A stretch of DNA of 64,000 nucleotides from NCBI GenBank assembly GCA_016715645.1, contig JADJZR010000028.1, positions 62,001 through 126,000 on the forward strand. The letters are read 5' to 3'. The position numbers and the translations under genes were made by a program. Source of the stretch: Elusimicrobiota bacterium (GTDB lineage Bacteria; Elusimicrobiota; Elusimicrobia; FEN-1173). Below, one piece after another: positions 8,844 to 16,581 of this stretch. The notes under the pieces are model-generated. The model ran no database searches. It was not told where the DNA came from and saw only the letters and a list, made by a program, of their open reading frames with translations. Position 1 is the first letter of the stretch. Every line of letters begins with the position of its first letter.

Positions 8844-8890
8844 CGGCCCGACCATCCGAAATCCTCCGGGGAAAAACACCCCGAACCCTT
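8838..8890 (-). ncRNA. Structured leader RNA, riboswitch candidate copy 2
   Basis: This is homologous to the element at 866-918. P1 is CGGGG (8883-8879) with CCCCG (8871-8867). Then come AGGATTT and P2, GGATGG (8857-8852) with CCATCC (8843-8838), around the identical loop TCGGGCCG. Relative to copy 1, the second pair of P1 and one pair of P2 change from A-T to G-C on both strands, which is compensatory covariation. The element sits 60-110 bases upstream of otsA and is followed by the overlapping terminator. Formation of P2 would block the terminator, so ligand binding that stabilises P2 would turn the operon on. The ligand is not known from the sequence; the Na+-I riboswitch is my leading hypothesis. 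Confidence 0.72.
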
Positions 8891-8947
8891 GGTTTTAAGC
8901 GGTACAAGTAATCGAGTCCCATTTTAGCTTTTTTCGCGCCCGACGAT

Positions 8948-8976
8948 TTAATAAAACCGTCCTTATGTGGTAGTAT
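8948..8976 (+). promoter_or_regulatory. hflK promoter (leaderless type)
   Basis: TTAATA (8948-8953), a 17-base spacer and TAGTAT (8971-8976). The hflK ATG begins seven bases after the -10, with no ribosome-binding site between, so the transcript would start at or next to the initiation codon. Confidence 0.5.
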
Positions 8977-8982
8977 ACCCGC

Positions 8983-10020
8983 ATGGCGAGACTATTCATG
9001 GACCAGGACCCGGACGATTTGGCCCCAGACTCTTTTGAGGCCATCGTGAGAAAATTCCTCAAAGGGGGGCGGGAGTTTTCCGGGCTTGTCCTCGCGGTGA
9101 TCGGGGTGGTTTTTGTTGTCATTTTGGCTTTCACTTCCTTTTACACGGTCGAGCCGAGCGATGAGGCCGTGATCCTCCGGTTCGGCCGTTACGTTTCCAC
9201 CGAATCGCCCGGGTTGCACTTCAAACTTCCGTTCGGCATCGATTCGGCCATCAAGGTCCGGACCAAAGTGATTCTCCAGGAAGAATTCGGTTTTCGCTCG
9301 TCGGGGATGCGGGGCTCCCGCACGGATTACAGCGGCGACGATTTCAAAAAGGAATCGCTGACCCTCAGCGGGGATTTGAACGTGGCCGAGGTGGAATGGA
9401 TCGTTCAATACCAGATTTCCGACCCCAAAAAATTTCTTTTCAACACACGGGAAGTCCTCGTCAACCTGCGCGACGTCACCCAGTCGGTGTTGCGGCGGGT
9501 GGTGGGCGACCGGTTGGTCAATGAGGTCTTGACCGTGGGCCGGGTGGAGATTGCCGAAGAGGTGCACCGGCTGACCCAGGAAATTTTGGACCGCTACGAT
9601 ATGGGAATCCGAATCGTCACCGTGAAACTCCAGGACGTTAATCCTCCCCAGCGCGTGCGGCCCGCGTTTAATGAAGTCAACGCGGCCAAACAAGAGCAGG
9701 AACAGGTGATCAACCAAGCCGAAAAAGAATACAACATGGTCATCCCGGAAGCCCGGGGCAAAGCGGAAAAAACCATTCGCGATGCCCAGGGATACGCCAC
9801 GGCCGTGGTCAATCGAGCCGAAGGCGACGCCGCGCGGTTCCAGGATGTCCTTCAGGCTTACCGCACGGCGCCCTCTGTGACGCGAACGCGGATTTATCTG
9901 GAAACCATGGAAGAAATTTACGGCCGTTTCAAGTCCCTCACCATCGTGGACAAAAATGTGCAAGGCCTTCTTCCCGTCTTTCAGCACGGATCTAAAAATC
10001 AGACCGAGGCGAAACCGTGA
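8983..10020 (+). CDS. hflK: HflK, SPFH-domain membrane protease modulator
   Basis: A 345-residue bitopic membrane protein, partner of HflC in the complex that encloses and modulates the FtsH protease. It has a cytoplasmic N-tail (1-32), one TM helix (about 34-55), then the SPFH/band-7 domain starting at FYTVEPSDEAVILRFGRY. The HflK signature LQDVNPPQRVRPAFNEVNAAKQ and a long charged coiled region with the alternating Ala/Glu pattern (QAEKEYNMVIPEARGKAEK) follow. The ATG at 8983 is used. hflC follows with a GTGA overlap, so the pair is translationally coupled. Upstream, the divergent trehalose operon starts within 210 bases. Confidence 0.95.
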   Translation: MARLFMDQDPDDLAPDSFEAIVRKFLKGGREFSGLVLAVIGVVFVVILAFTSFYTVEPSDEAVILRFGRYVSTESPGLHFKLPFGIDSAIKVRTKVILQEEFGFRSSGMRGSRTDYSGDDFKKESLTLSGDLNVAEVEWIVQYQISDPKKFLFNTREVLVNLRDVTQSVLRRVVGDRLVNEVLTVGRVEIAEEVHRLTQEILDRYDMGIRIVTVKLQDVNPPQRVRPAFNEVNAAKQEQEQVINQAEKEYNMVIPEARGKAEKTIRDAQGYATAVVNRAEGDAARFQDVLQAYRTAPSVTRTRIYLETMEEIYGRFKSLTIVDKNVQGLLPVFQHGSKNQTEAKP

Positions 10021-10988
10021 ACCCGCGACCCCTGATTATCGCGGCCATCGTGGCGCTGGTGGCCGTTGTTGTGGTCCCGTCGTCTTTGTATGTGTTGCCG
10101 GAATGGGAACAGGCCGTGATCACCCAGTTCGGCCGTCCGGTGGGAAAGCCGGAAACGGGCGCGGGGCTCCATGTGAAGGTCCCGTTCATTCAAAAAGTGC
10201 GCCGAGTCGACAAACGGATTCTGAATTGGGACGGGTATCCCAACCAGATTCCGACCAAAGATAAAAAGTATATCCTGGTGGACACCACCGCCCGGTGGCG
10301 CATCACCGATCCACTTTTGTTCATCCAAACAGTTCAGACCGAGTCCGGCGCCCGGACACGATTGGACGGCATTCTCGACGCGGTGACGCGCGACACCATC
10401 TCGAACCATAACCTTGTGGAGGCGGTGCGAAACTCCAACACCATCCTTGACAAATTGAAGGAACGGCTCGAAAGTCAAAAGCGGGGGGAGGTCCTTGCGG
10501 GGGCCGAAGAAGAAGTGGTGGGGGAAATTGAGCCGGTCTCGGTGGGTCGTGAAAATCTAAGCGCCATGATTATTGAAAAGGCCCGCAAGGGCCTCCTGGA
10601 GTTTGGCATCGAACTCATCGATGTGCAGTTGAGGCGAATTTCGTATGAAAAGAGTGTCGAGGAAAAAGTCTACGAACGCATGATTTCCGAACGGCAACGG
10701 ATTGCCCAAAAGATTCGGTCCGTGGGGTTGGGGGAACAGTCCAAGATCCAGGGAAAAATCAACAAAGATCTCCAGGAAATTGAATCCGAAGCTTACCGCA
10801 CGGCCGAGACCATCAAAGGCAAAGCGGACGGCAAAGCCATCCGCATCTACGCCCAAACCATGAACGCCGACCCCGACTTCTATAAATTTGTCCGGACTTT
10901 GGAAGCCTACAAAAAGTCCATCCCCGCCGACAGCACGCTCATCCTTTCCACCGACAACGAATTCCTCGACCTCCTCCGCCGCCGATAA
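10017..10988 (+). CDS. hflC: HflC, SPFH-domain membrane protease modulator
   Basis: A 323-residue partner of HflK. It has an N-terminal TM helix (about 6-26) directly followed by the band-7 domain (EWEQAVITQFGRPVG), the HflC-typical RVDKRILNWDG, the helix LRRISYEKSVEEKVYERMIS, and a C-terminal SADSTLILSTDNEFLDLLRR tail. The GTG start at 10017 overlaps the hflK stop by four bases. A region near residues 150-180 (EVLAGAEEEVVGEIEPVSVG) is a small insertion compared with E. coli HflC. Confidence 0.95.
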   Translation: MNPRPLIIAAIVALVAVVVVPSSLYVLPEWEQAVITQFGRPVGKPETGAGLHVKVPFIQKVRRVDKRILNWDGYPNQIPTKDKKYILVDTTARWRITDPLLFIQTVQTESGARTRLDGILDAVTRDTISNHNLVEAVRNSNTILDKLKERLESQKRGEVLAGAEEEVVGEIEPVSVGRENLSAMIIEKARKGLLEFGIELIDVQLRRISYEKSVEEKVYERMISERQRIAQKIRSVGLGEQSKIQGKINKDLQEIESEAYRTAETIKGKADGKAIRIYAQTMNADPDFYKFVRTLEAYKKSIPADSTLILSTDNEFLDLLRRR

Positions 10989-11041
10989 CGAATTGCCAAG
11001 GCAGAACCCCCATTCAACAATAATTAAGTTAGACCCGAAAA

Positions 11042-11141
11042 ATAGGGGACGTTGATCATTTAAAAATTTAAATAAAAAGTTCGACGGCCGAGGTGAGTGC
11101 CCCCTCTCTTGTTAAGTTATTAAACTATCACCGTCCCCTAT
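11042..11141. repeat. 100-bp MITE-like element with AGGGGACG ends
   Basis: ATAGGGGACGTTGATCATTT at 11042-11061 is matched as an imperfect inverted repeat by the sequence ending at 11141 (…ATCACCGTCCCCTAT). The interior is AT-rich and non-coding. The ends begin with the same AGGGGACG as the transposase element at 46,178-47,253 and the element at 41,223-41,457, so it may be a non-autonomous relative. Confidence 0.6.
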
Positions 11142-11161
11142 GCCGTTGGTCCGCGGCCTGA

Positions 11162-11371
11162 CTGGTTTACGAGGACAATGATCTGACCGGAATCAAAGCT
11201 CTCAGTGATTTGGAAAATACTTATGGGCGTGCCTGTGTGGACGCCGCGCTCAAAATCGTCGGCCAAAAGAACCCCGACAACCCTCTGCGTTCGGTGCCTT
11301 ACCTGATCGGGACTATCAAAAACATGCCGATGGATTCCCCAATCTCCCCCGCGGCGGGGTTGGAACAGTAA
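11162..11371 (+). pseudogene. 3' fragment of the PLD-like/wHTH protein family seen at 42,557
   Basis: The frame LVYEDNDLTGIKALSDLE... to PYLIGTIKN...AAGLEQ ends in TAA at 11369-11371. It is nearly the same as the last 68 residues of the PLD-like protein at 42,557-44,047. The frame is closed by TGA just before 11162, and no start or body precedes it, so it is a residual gene end. It adjoins the MITE-like element, which may have been involved in the loss. Apart from this fragment and the repeat, the 478 bases between hflC and dapL hold only the dapL -10 (TATAAT, 11440-11445) and ribosome-binding site. Confidence 0.8.
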
Positions 11372-11466
11372 AAGCGGCGGTTTGATGGGGCGATTTTGAA
11401 GTTGATCAAACAGGAGTGGGGGACTCTATGGGGAGATGGTATAATGGGGTCCACAGGAGAAATCAC

Positions 11467-12630
11467 ATGACCACGAACGCATCTAACCGATTGGGATTGT
11501 TGCCGCCGTACCTTTTTGCCGCCATTGATGCGGCTAAAAAAGCCGCGCTCGATAAGGGCGCGGATATCATTTCGTTGGGCGTGGGGGACCCGGATTTGCC
11601 TACCCCGCCTCACATTATTTCCGCCGGACAGGCCGCTTTGGCTAAACCGTCCAACCATCAATACCCTTTCGGCGCGGGACTGCTGTCGTTTCGTCAGGCT
11701 GTGTCCAACTGGTATAAATCTCGGTTCCAGGTGGAGTTGGATCCCGCTTGCGAAATCTATTCGTTGATCGGGTCGAAAGACGGGTTGACCCATTTGCCGT
11801 TGGCGTTTTTAAATCCCGGCGATACGGCCATTGTGCCGGAACCCGCTTACCCGGCCTACAACGCCTCCATTCTGTTGGCGGGGGGGAAAACCCATTTTGT
11901 CCCTCTGCGGGAAGAAAACGGATTTCTTCCCGACCTGGCGGCCATCCCGTCGGCGGTTTTGGCCGGCGCCAAATTGTTTTACGTCAATTTTCCGTCCAAC
12001 CCTTTATCGGTGACGGCGCCCCGTTCCTTCTACGAAAAACTCGTCGCGTTGGCTCGGGAACACGGTTTTTTGGTGGTTCACGACGCGGCTTACTCCGAAA
12101 TGTATTACGAAGAACCCCCCCTGTCGTTTCTTCAAATCCCCGGCGCCAAAGAGGTGGGTATCGAGTTCCATTCTTGCTCGAAAACCTACAACATGACTGG
12201 GTGGCGCGTGGGGTGGGTGTGCGGCAACGCCGACGCGGTTCGTGTCCTGGGCCGGCTCAAAGACAACTACGATTCCGGGGTGTTTCAGGCGGTCCAAGAA
12301 GCGGCCGTGGCCGCTTTGGCGGGGTCCCAATCCTGTGTGGCGGACATGCGCCGCCTCTACAAAGAGCGGCGGGACCTGTTTGTGCCCCGCCTTCGAGCTT
12401 TGGGTTGGAACGTGACCAATCCGCCCGCCACCTTTTATGTGTGGGCCCACACGCCCGCGGGGGTGTCGTCGGCAAAAACCGCTGAACGGTTGTTGAACGA
12501 AGCCCACATTGTGTGCACCCCGGGCAACGGGTTCGGACCCACGGGGGAAGGATACGTCCGCTTCGCCTTAACAGTGCCTCCCGCCCGATTGGAGCAGGCG
12601 CTCCAGCGTATCGGCAAAATGGCGTGGTAA
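11467..12630 (+). CDS. dapL: LL-diaminopimelate aminotransferase
   Basis: A 387-residue fold-type I PLP enzyme that converts tetrahydrodipicolinate plus glutamate directly to LL-2,6-diaminopimelate for lysine and peptidoglycan synthesis. Family-typical features are the N-terminal LPPYLFAAIDAAKKAA, GVGDPDLPTP, the PLP-Lys motif SCSKTYNMTGWRVGW, and LKDNYDSGVFQAVQEAA. I use the ATG at 11467, with AGGAG 8 bases upstream, rather than the ATG at 11416. The gene has its own TATAAT at 11440-11445. The next gene (EamA) starts inside its last codons. DapL is known from Chlamydia, plants, cyanobacteria and several deep bacterial lineages and replaces the succinylase route. Confidence 0.93.
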   Translation: MTTNASNRLGLLPPYLFAAIDAAKKAALDKGADIISLGVGDPDLPTPPHIISAGQAALAKPSNHQYPFGAGLLSFRQAVSNWYKSRFQVELDPACEIYSLIGSKDGLTHLPLAFLNPGDTAIVPEPAYPAYNASILLAGGKTHFVPLREENGFLPDLAAIPSAVLAGAKLFYVNFPSNPLSVTAPRSFYEKLVALAREHGFLVVHDAAYSEMYYEEPPLSFLQIPGAKEVGIEFHSCSKTYNMTGWRVGWVCGNADAVRVLGRLKDNYDSGVFQAVQEAAVAALAGSQSCVADMRRLYKERRDLFVPRLRALGWNVTNPPATFYVWAHTPAGVSSAKTAERLLNEAHIVCTPGNGFGPTGEGYVRFALTVPPARLEQALQRIGKMAW

Positions 12631-13481
12631 GAAAAAGCGGGGCCCTTCGGGTGGCCCTGGCGGCGATTTTGTTTGGGCTCCTGGGCGCTCTGGTCAAAAA
12701 AGCTTCCCAGGATTTGCCCAGTTCCATGATCGTTTTTTTTCGCAACGCCGCCGGGTTTTTGACCCTGCTATTTTTCCTTCACAAAGGTCTTTCGTTACGG
12801 ACCCGTCGGTTTGGATCCCATTTCGGTCGGTCGGTGGCGGGAGTCGCGTCCATGTACCTATCGTTTTATTCCATCGCCCACATGCGACTGGCCGACGCTT
12901 ACACCCTCACTTACACCGCGCCCCTGTTCATGCCCTTCCTGGCTCGTTGGTGGTTGGGAGAACCCGTGCCCCGCTACGCCGCGGGCGCGGTCGCTTTGGG
13001 TTTTGCCGGTGTGATCCTGTTATTGAAACCCGGATGGGGATTGTTTCAGCCCGTGGCCCTGGCGGCCCTGGCGTCGGGCCTGTTGAGCGCTGTGGCTCAG
13101 GTTGGTATTCGTCAACTGACTCGGACGGAACCGCCCCTGCGCATCGTATTTTATTTCGGCTTGATCGGTTCCGTTTTAACCGCTCCCGCTTTGGTGGGAA
13201 CTTGGGTTGAGCCGTCTTGGGGCATGGGCGGCCTGCTGGTGGGGTTGGGCGTGATGGCCACCGTGGCTCAACTGTTTATGACGGAAGGTTACCGCCTCGC
13301 GTCCCCCGGCGACGTGGGCGCTTTGATGTATTTGGCCGTGGCGGTGGCGGGAGTGACCGATTGGATCTTTTGGCGGCGGGTGCCGGATTTAATTTCCTTG
13401 TTGGGGATTGTTCTTATTATGGCCGCGGGCGTCTGGATTTTGCGGGCGCCCCCCAGCGGCGTTTCGGAGAACCCGGCGTGA
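12624..13481 (+). CDS. EamA/DMT-superfamily transporter
   Basis: A 285-residue protein with ten predicted membrane helices in two EamA repeats of about 140 residues, for example LAAILFGLLGALVKKA near the start and GVVLIMAAGVWILRAP-like sequence at the end. It belongs to the drug/metabolite transporter superfamily; the substrate cannot be told from sequence. The start is the GTG at 12624, which overlaps the dapL stop; the longer frame to 12513 lies inside dapL. It ends GTGA-coupled to the SpoU methyltransferase gene. Confidence 0.85.
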   Translation: MVRKSGALRVALAAILFGLLGALVKKASQDLPSSMIVFFRNAAGFLTLLFFLHKGLSLRTRRFGSHFGRSVAGVASMYLSFYSIAHMRLADAYTLTYTAPLFMPFLARWWLGEPVPRYAAGAVALGFAGVILLLKPGWGLFQPVALAALASGLLSAVAQVGIRQLTRTEPPLRIVFYFGLIGSVLTAPALVGTWVEPSWGMGGLLVGLGVMATVAQLFMTEGYRLASPGDVGALMYLAVAVAGVTDWIFWRRVPDLISLLGIVLIMAAGVWILRAPPSGVSENPA

Positions 13482-14242
13482 CCCTTCGGTTTGTTCTGGT
13501 GCGGCCTCGCAACCCGCTCAATATCGGCGCCGCGGCTCGGGCCATGGCCAATTTCGGTTTTTCCGACCTGGTCGTGGTCAAACCCTTCGCGCCGGTCTGG
13601 CGCGAAACCACGTCCGCCCCCGGCGCCGAAGAGTTGGTTCGCAACGCCCGCGCCGTGTCGTCCATCGACCAGGCCATCGGCGATTGCCACCTGGTTGTGG
13701 GGACCACCGCTTTGCGGGACCGTCGATCGGAGCGGCCCGTGGTGGCCCTGCCCCATCTGGGCGACCATTTGAAAAAAGAAACGCCGTCGCCTTTTTTGGC
13801 GCCCACGGGGTCTTCTTTTCGGACAGCCCTTTTGTTTGGACCCGAAAAAACGGGATTGTCGGGGCCCTACTTGGACCGGTGTCATTTTTGGCTCACGATT
13901 CCAACCGATCCGGCTTGCCCGTCCATGAACCTGGGCCAATCGGTGGCCCTCTGCGCCTACGAATGGGCCCGGGTGTTGGGCACCTTGGCGGTCCGGCCTC
14001 TGCCGGGTCCCGGCCCTTTGGCCACCCAAGAGGATTTGGGTCGGTTGGTCAAACACGCCATGGACCTGTTCGAGGCCGCCGACTATTTGCCTTTTCTTCC
14101 TCGTTCGGCTCAAGAACGCAAAATCCGACGGCTGTTTCAGCGCTGGCGGGTTCATCGCCAGGATATTCAGCTGATACATGGACTGTTTCGGTTTCTTAAA
14201 CAAGGCTTGACCGGAGAAAAGCCCCGTGGCCAAAAAAGTTGA
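13478..14242 (+). CDS. SpoU/TrmJ-type RNA 2'-O-methyltransferase
   Basis: A 254-residue SPOUT-fold, SAM-dependent RNA methyltransferase, closest in layout to TrmJ (tRNA Cm32/Um32). Motif 1 VLVRPRNPLNIGAAARAMAN, motif 2 ALLFGPEKTGLS and motif 3 PSMNLGQSVALCAYEW are all present, forming the trefoil knot and SAM site. The C-terminal helical extension (AMDLFEAADYLPF... to FLKQGL) resembles that of TrmJ. The GTG start at 13478 is taken from the four-base overlap with the EamA gene. folK begins 17 bases before its end. Confidence 0.88.
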   Translation: MTLRFVLVRPRNPLNIGAAARAMANFGFSDLVVVKPFAPVWRETTSAPGAEELVRNARAVSSIDQAIGDCHLVVGTTALRDRRSERPVVALPHLGDHLKKETPSPFLAPTGSSFRTALLFGPEKTGLSGPYLDRCHFWLTIPTDPACPSMNLGQSVALCAYEWARVLGTLAVRPLPGPGPLATQEDLGRLVKHAMDLFEAADYLPFLPRSAQERKIRRLFQRWRVHRQDIQLIHGLFRFLKQGLTGEKPRGQKS

Positions 14243-14735
14243 ACGTATTTTTGTGGGGTTAGGGTCCAACGTGGGCCATCGGGGACGGTTTCTTGTCCGT
14301 GCTCTGCGGAAGTTGGGCCAGTCCTCCAGCGTATGCGTGGTGAACGTGTCACCCTTTTATGAAACGTCTCCGGTGGGACCGCGTCAGCGCTCATTCCTAA
14401 ACGCGGTGGCGGAGATTCGATCCGCCCTGTCTCCCGACGAGTTGTTGGCGCATCTCAAATCTATTGAAACGGATTTAGGCCGTCGACGCCGCCGTCGGTG
14501 GGGACCGCGGGAAATTGATTTGGACCTCCTTTTTTTTGGCAGGCATCGGTGCGAGGGGGCATTGGATTTGCCCCACCCCCGTTGGAAAGAACGGAAGTTT
14601 GTCCTCTGGCCCCTGTCCGACCTGGCCCCACGGTTTCGCGACCCGATCAGCGGCCGCACCGTCGCGCATTTTCGCGCCAAATTGACAGACCCTAGCCAAA
14701 GCATTAAACTTTACCGACGCGGCCCTTCCCTATGA
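14226..14735 (+). CDS. folK: 2-amino-4-hydroxy-6-hydroxymethyldihydropteridine pyrophosphokinase
   Basis: A 169-residue HPPK, which transfers pyrophosphate from ATP to 6-hydroxymethyl-dihydropterin in folate synthesis. Motifs seen are FVGLGSNVGHR at the N-terminus, FYETSPVGP, and the catalytic RWGPREIDLDLLFFG with the two Mg2+-binding Asp residues, then LPHPRWKERKFVLWPLSDLAP. Start GTG at 14226 lies in the end of the SpoU gene. Its stop overlaps the panB ATG (ATGA). No other folate gene lies in the window. Confidence 0.95.
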   Translation: MAKKVERIFVGLGSNVGHRGRFLVRALRKLGQSSSVCVVNVSPFYETSPVGPRQRSFLNAVAEIRSALSPDELLAHLKSIETDLGRRRRRRWGPREIDLDLLFFGRHRCEGALDLPHPRWKERKFVLWPLSDLAPRFRDPISGRTVAHFRAKLTDPSQSIKLYRRGPSL

Positions 14736-15544
14736 AAAAATCTTCCGCCCCCGCCCCTGTCACCGTCAGAACCCTTCAGGCCATGAAACAGGCCGGCCAA
14801 AAAATTGTGGCCCTCACCGCCTACGACGCGCCCATGGCGCGGTTGTTAAACCGGTGCGGGGTGGACGTGATTTTGGTGGGCGATTCGGTGGCCAACGTTA
14901 AGTTGGGATACCCCAACACGATTCCGGTCACACTGGACGAAATGATTCATCACACCCGCGCTGTTCGCCGGGGAAACACGCGGTCTCTTTTGGTGGCGGA
15001 CATGCCCTTTTTGACCTATGAATACGATCCCAAAGAGGCCGTGCGTCACGTGGGCCGCTTGATCAAAGAGGGCGGCGCCGCCGCCGTCAAAGTGGAAGGC
15101 CCCGCCTTGGACGCCATTAAGGCGTTGGTTTCCGCCCATATTCCCGTCATGGGCCATCTGGGATTGACGCCCCAATCTGTTCACCAACTGGGAGGCTATC
15201 GGGTCCAGGGCCGAACACGGCGGAGCGCCGCTCAACTTTCGCAAGACGCCCGTCGGTTGGAAAGAGCCGGCGTGTTCGCGTTGGTGTTGGAAGCGGTGCC
15301 GGGTCCCCTGGCTCGGCGGGTGACCCGATCATTAAAAATTCCCACCATCGGCATTGGCGCGGGGGTGCACACCGACGGCCAAATTCTCGTGTTGGACGAT
15401 TTGCTTGGCTTTTCCGATGAGCCCACTCCCCGGTTTGTCAAACCGTATGCCCATCTGTGGTCCGCGGCGGCCCGGGCGGTCGGACGGTTTTGCGGTGACG
15501 TGCGCGCCCGGCGGTTTCCCGGTCCCGACCAAACCTATTCATGA
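14732..15544 (+). CDS. panB: 3-methyl-2-oxobutanoate hydroxymethyltransferase
   Basis: A 270-residue PanB, adding the hydroxymethyl group from 5,10-methylene-THF to alpha-ketoisovalerate to give ketopantoate. The N-terminal KIVALTAYDAPMARLL, the Mg2+ site region VILVGDSVANVKLGYPNTIP, KVEG, and MGHLGLTPQSVHQLGGYRVQG are all present. The ATG overlaps the folK stop. panC follows after one inserted hydrolase gene, so the pantoate branch is split by about 1 kb. A dispersed repeat lies right after the stop. Confidence 0.96.
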   Translation: MKKSSAPAPVTVRTLQAMKQAGQKIVALTAYDAPMARLLNRCGVDVILVGDSVANVKLGYPNTIPVTLDEMIHHTRAVRRGNTRSLLVADMPFLTYEYDPKEAVRHVGRLIKEGGAAAVKVEGPALDAIKALVSAHIPVMGHLGLTPQSVHQLGGYRVQGRTRRSAAQLSQDARRLERAGVFALVLEAVPGPLARRVTRSLKIPTIGIGAGVHTDGQILVLDDLLGFSDEPTPRFVKPYAHLWSAAARAVGRFCGDVRARRFPGPDQTYS

Positions 15545-15552
15545 CCTTAACG

Positions 15553-15690
15553 ACTCACCCCCTCATCCGCTCCTTCGGAGCACCTTCCCCCAAGAGGGGA
15601 AGGAAAAAGCTCCTCCTGGGAGGCTGGTCGCAGAGCTCCCAGCACCGGGGGCGCCAGAGGCGCTTATGCGAGGGCAGGGTGAGGGCCTGA
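15553..15690. repeat. Dispersed GC-rich repeat family, copy 1
   Basis: Non-coding block beginning CCCCTCATCC, containing CCAAGAGGGGAAGG and CAGAGCTCCCAGCACC, and ending AGGGTGAGGGCCTGA. Related blocks occur near 22,344, 45,837, 47,754, 49,872, 52,963 and 56,093. It lies between panB and the hydrolase gene and leaves no room for a promoter of normal spacing except at its right end. Confidence 0.7.
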
Positions 15691-15699
15691 TCTTTTACC

Positions 15700-16581
15700 A
15701 TGATCTTTCTTGTGGCTGCGGTGATTGTGGTGCTCCTGGGGGCGGCCTGGGGCTGGCGTTCGTCGTCGTGGGTGTTGGCGGGCGAACGGGAACCTCTTAC
15801 CACCACGCCGCGGACCTTTGGGTTCCCTTTTACGGACGAGACTTTTTCGTCGTCAGATGGAACGTTGTTGAAAGGGTGGTTTGTCCCGGCGGTCTCCTTC
15901 AACGACGTGACCTTGGTCATCTGCCACGGCTGGGGCGCCAACCGGTCCAACATTTTGGAACGCACTCATTTTTTGCGCACGCGGGGAAATTACAACCTGT
16001 TTTATTTTGATTTCCGCAACCATGGGACCAGCGGCGAGGGGAAAACCTCTTTGTCCGGCAACGAAATCGACGATTTGGAAATGGCCTTGGCCCATCTTCG
16101 AACGACCCACCCGGCCGAGTCCGTCCGCGTCGGACTTTACGGAATGTCCATGGGCGGCGCCGTGGCCCTGTGGGTGGCCGCGCACAAAACCGATGTGGCC
16201 GCGGTGGCCGCCGAAAGCCCCTATAGCGCCGCCGGCGAGGCGGTCATCCGCTACGGACGTCTTTTTTACCGCGCGCCCCGGTGGATGTCGCTGGTCACCC
16301 TGGCGTTTGTTCGGGCGCGGTTGGGGTTTGATCCGGACGATTTCGCGCCGGTCCGCGTGATCGATAAAATTTCTTCCCGGCCGCTCTTTTTGTTGCAAGG
16401 CGACCGCGACGCGCGGACTCCCCCTTCGGAAGGCCAACAGTTGTTGGACGCCGCCCGCGAGCCCAAATCCCTCTGGACCCTGCCTGGCGCCGACCACGGC
16501 GAACTGGCCGAACGGGGCGGAAAAGAATACCAAGACCGTCTGTCGGCTTTTTATGATGGCGCGTTCCGGCAGGGATTGTGA
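15700..16581 (+). CDS. Alpha/beta hydrolase with N-terminal membrane anchor
   Basis: A 293-residue serine hydrolase of the BAAT/YqkD-like group (dienelactone-hydrolase fold). It has an N-terminal hydrophobic helix (3-22, anchor or signal), an oxyanion region CHGWGANRSN, the nucleophile elbow YGMSMGGAVAL (Ser), an acid Asp in QGDRDARTP, and a catalytic His in GADHGELAE. The substrate is unknown. It sits between panB and panC with a stop-start overlap to panC, so it is co-expressed with the pantothenate genes, although no link to that pathway is evident. Confidence 0.85.
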   Translation: MIFLVAAVIVVLLGAAWGWRSSSWVLAGEREPLTTTPRTFGFPFTDETFSSSDGTLLKGWFVPAVSFNDVTLVICHGWGANRSNILERTHFLRTRGNYNLFYFDFRNHGTSGEGKTSLSGNEIDDLEMALAHLRTTHPAESVRVGLYGMSMGGAVALWVAAHKTDVAAVAAESPYSAAGEAVIRYGRLFYRAPRWMSLVTLAFVRARLGFDPDDFAPVRVIDKISSRPLFLLQGDRDARTPPSEGQQLLDAAREPKSLWTLPGADHGELAERGGKEYQDRLSAFYDGAFRQGL

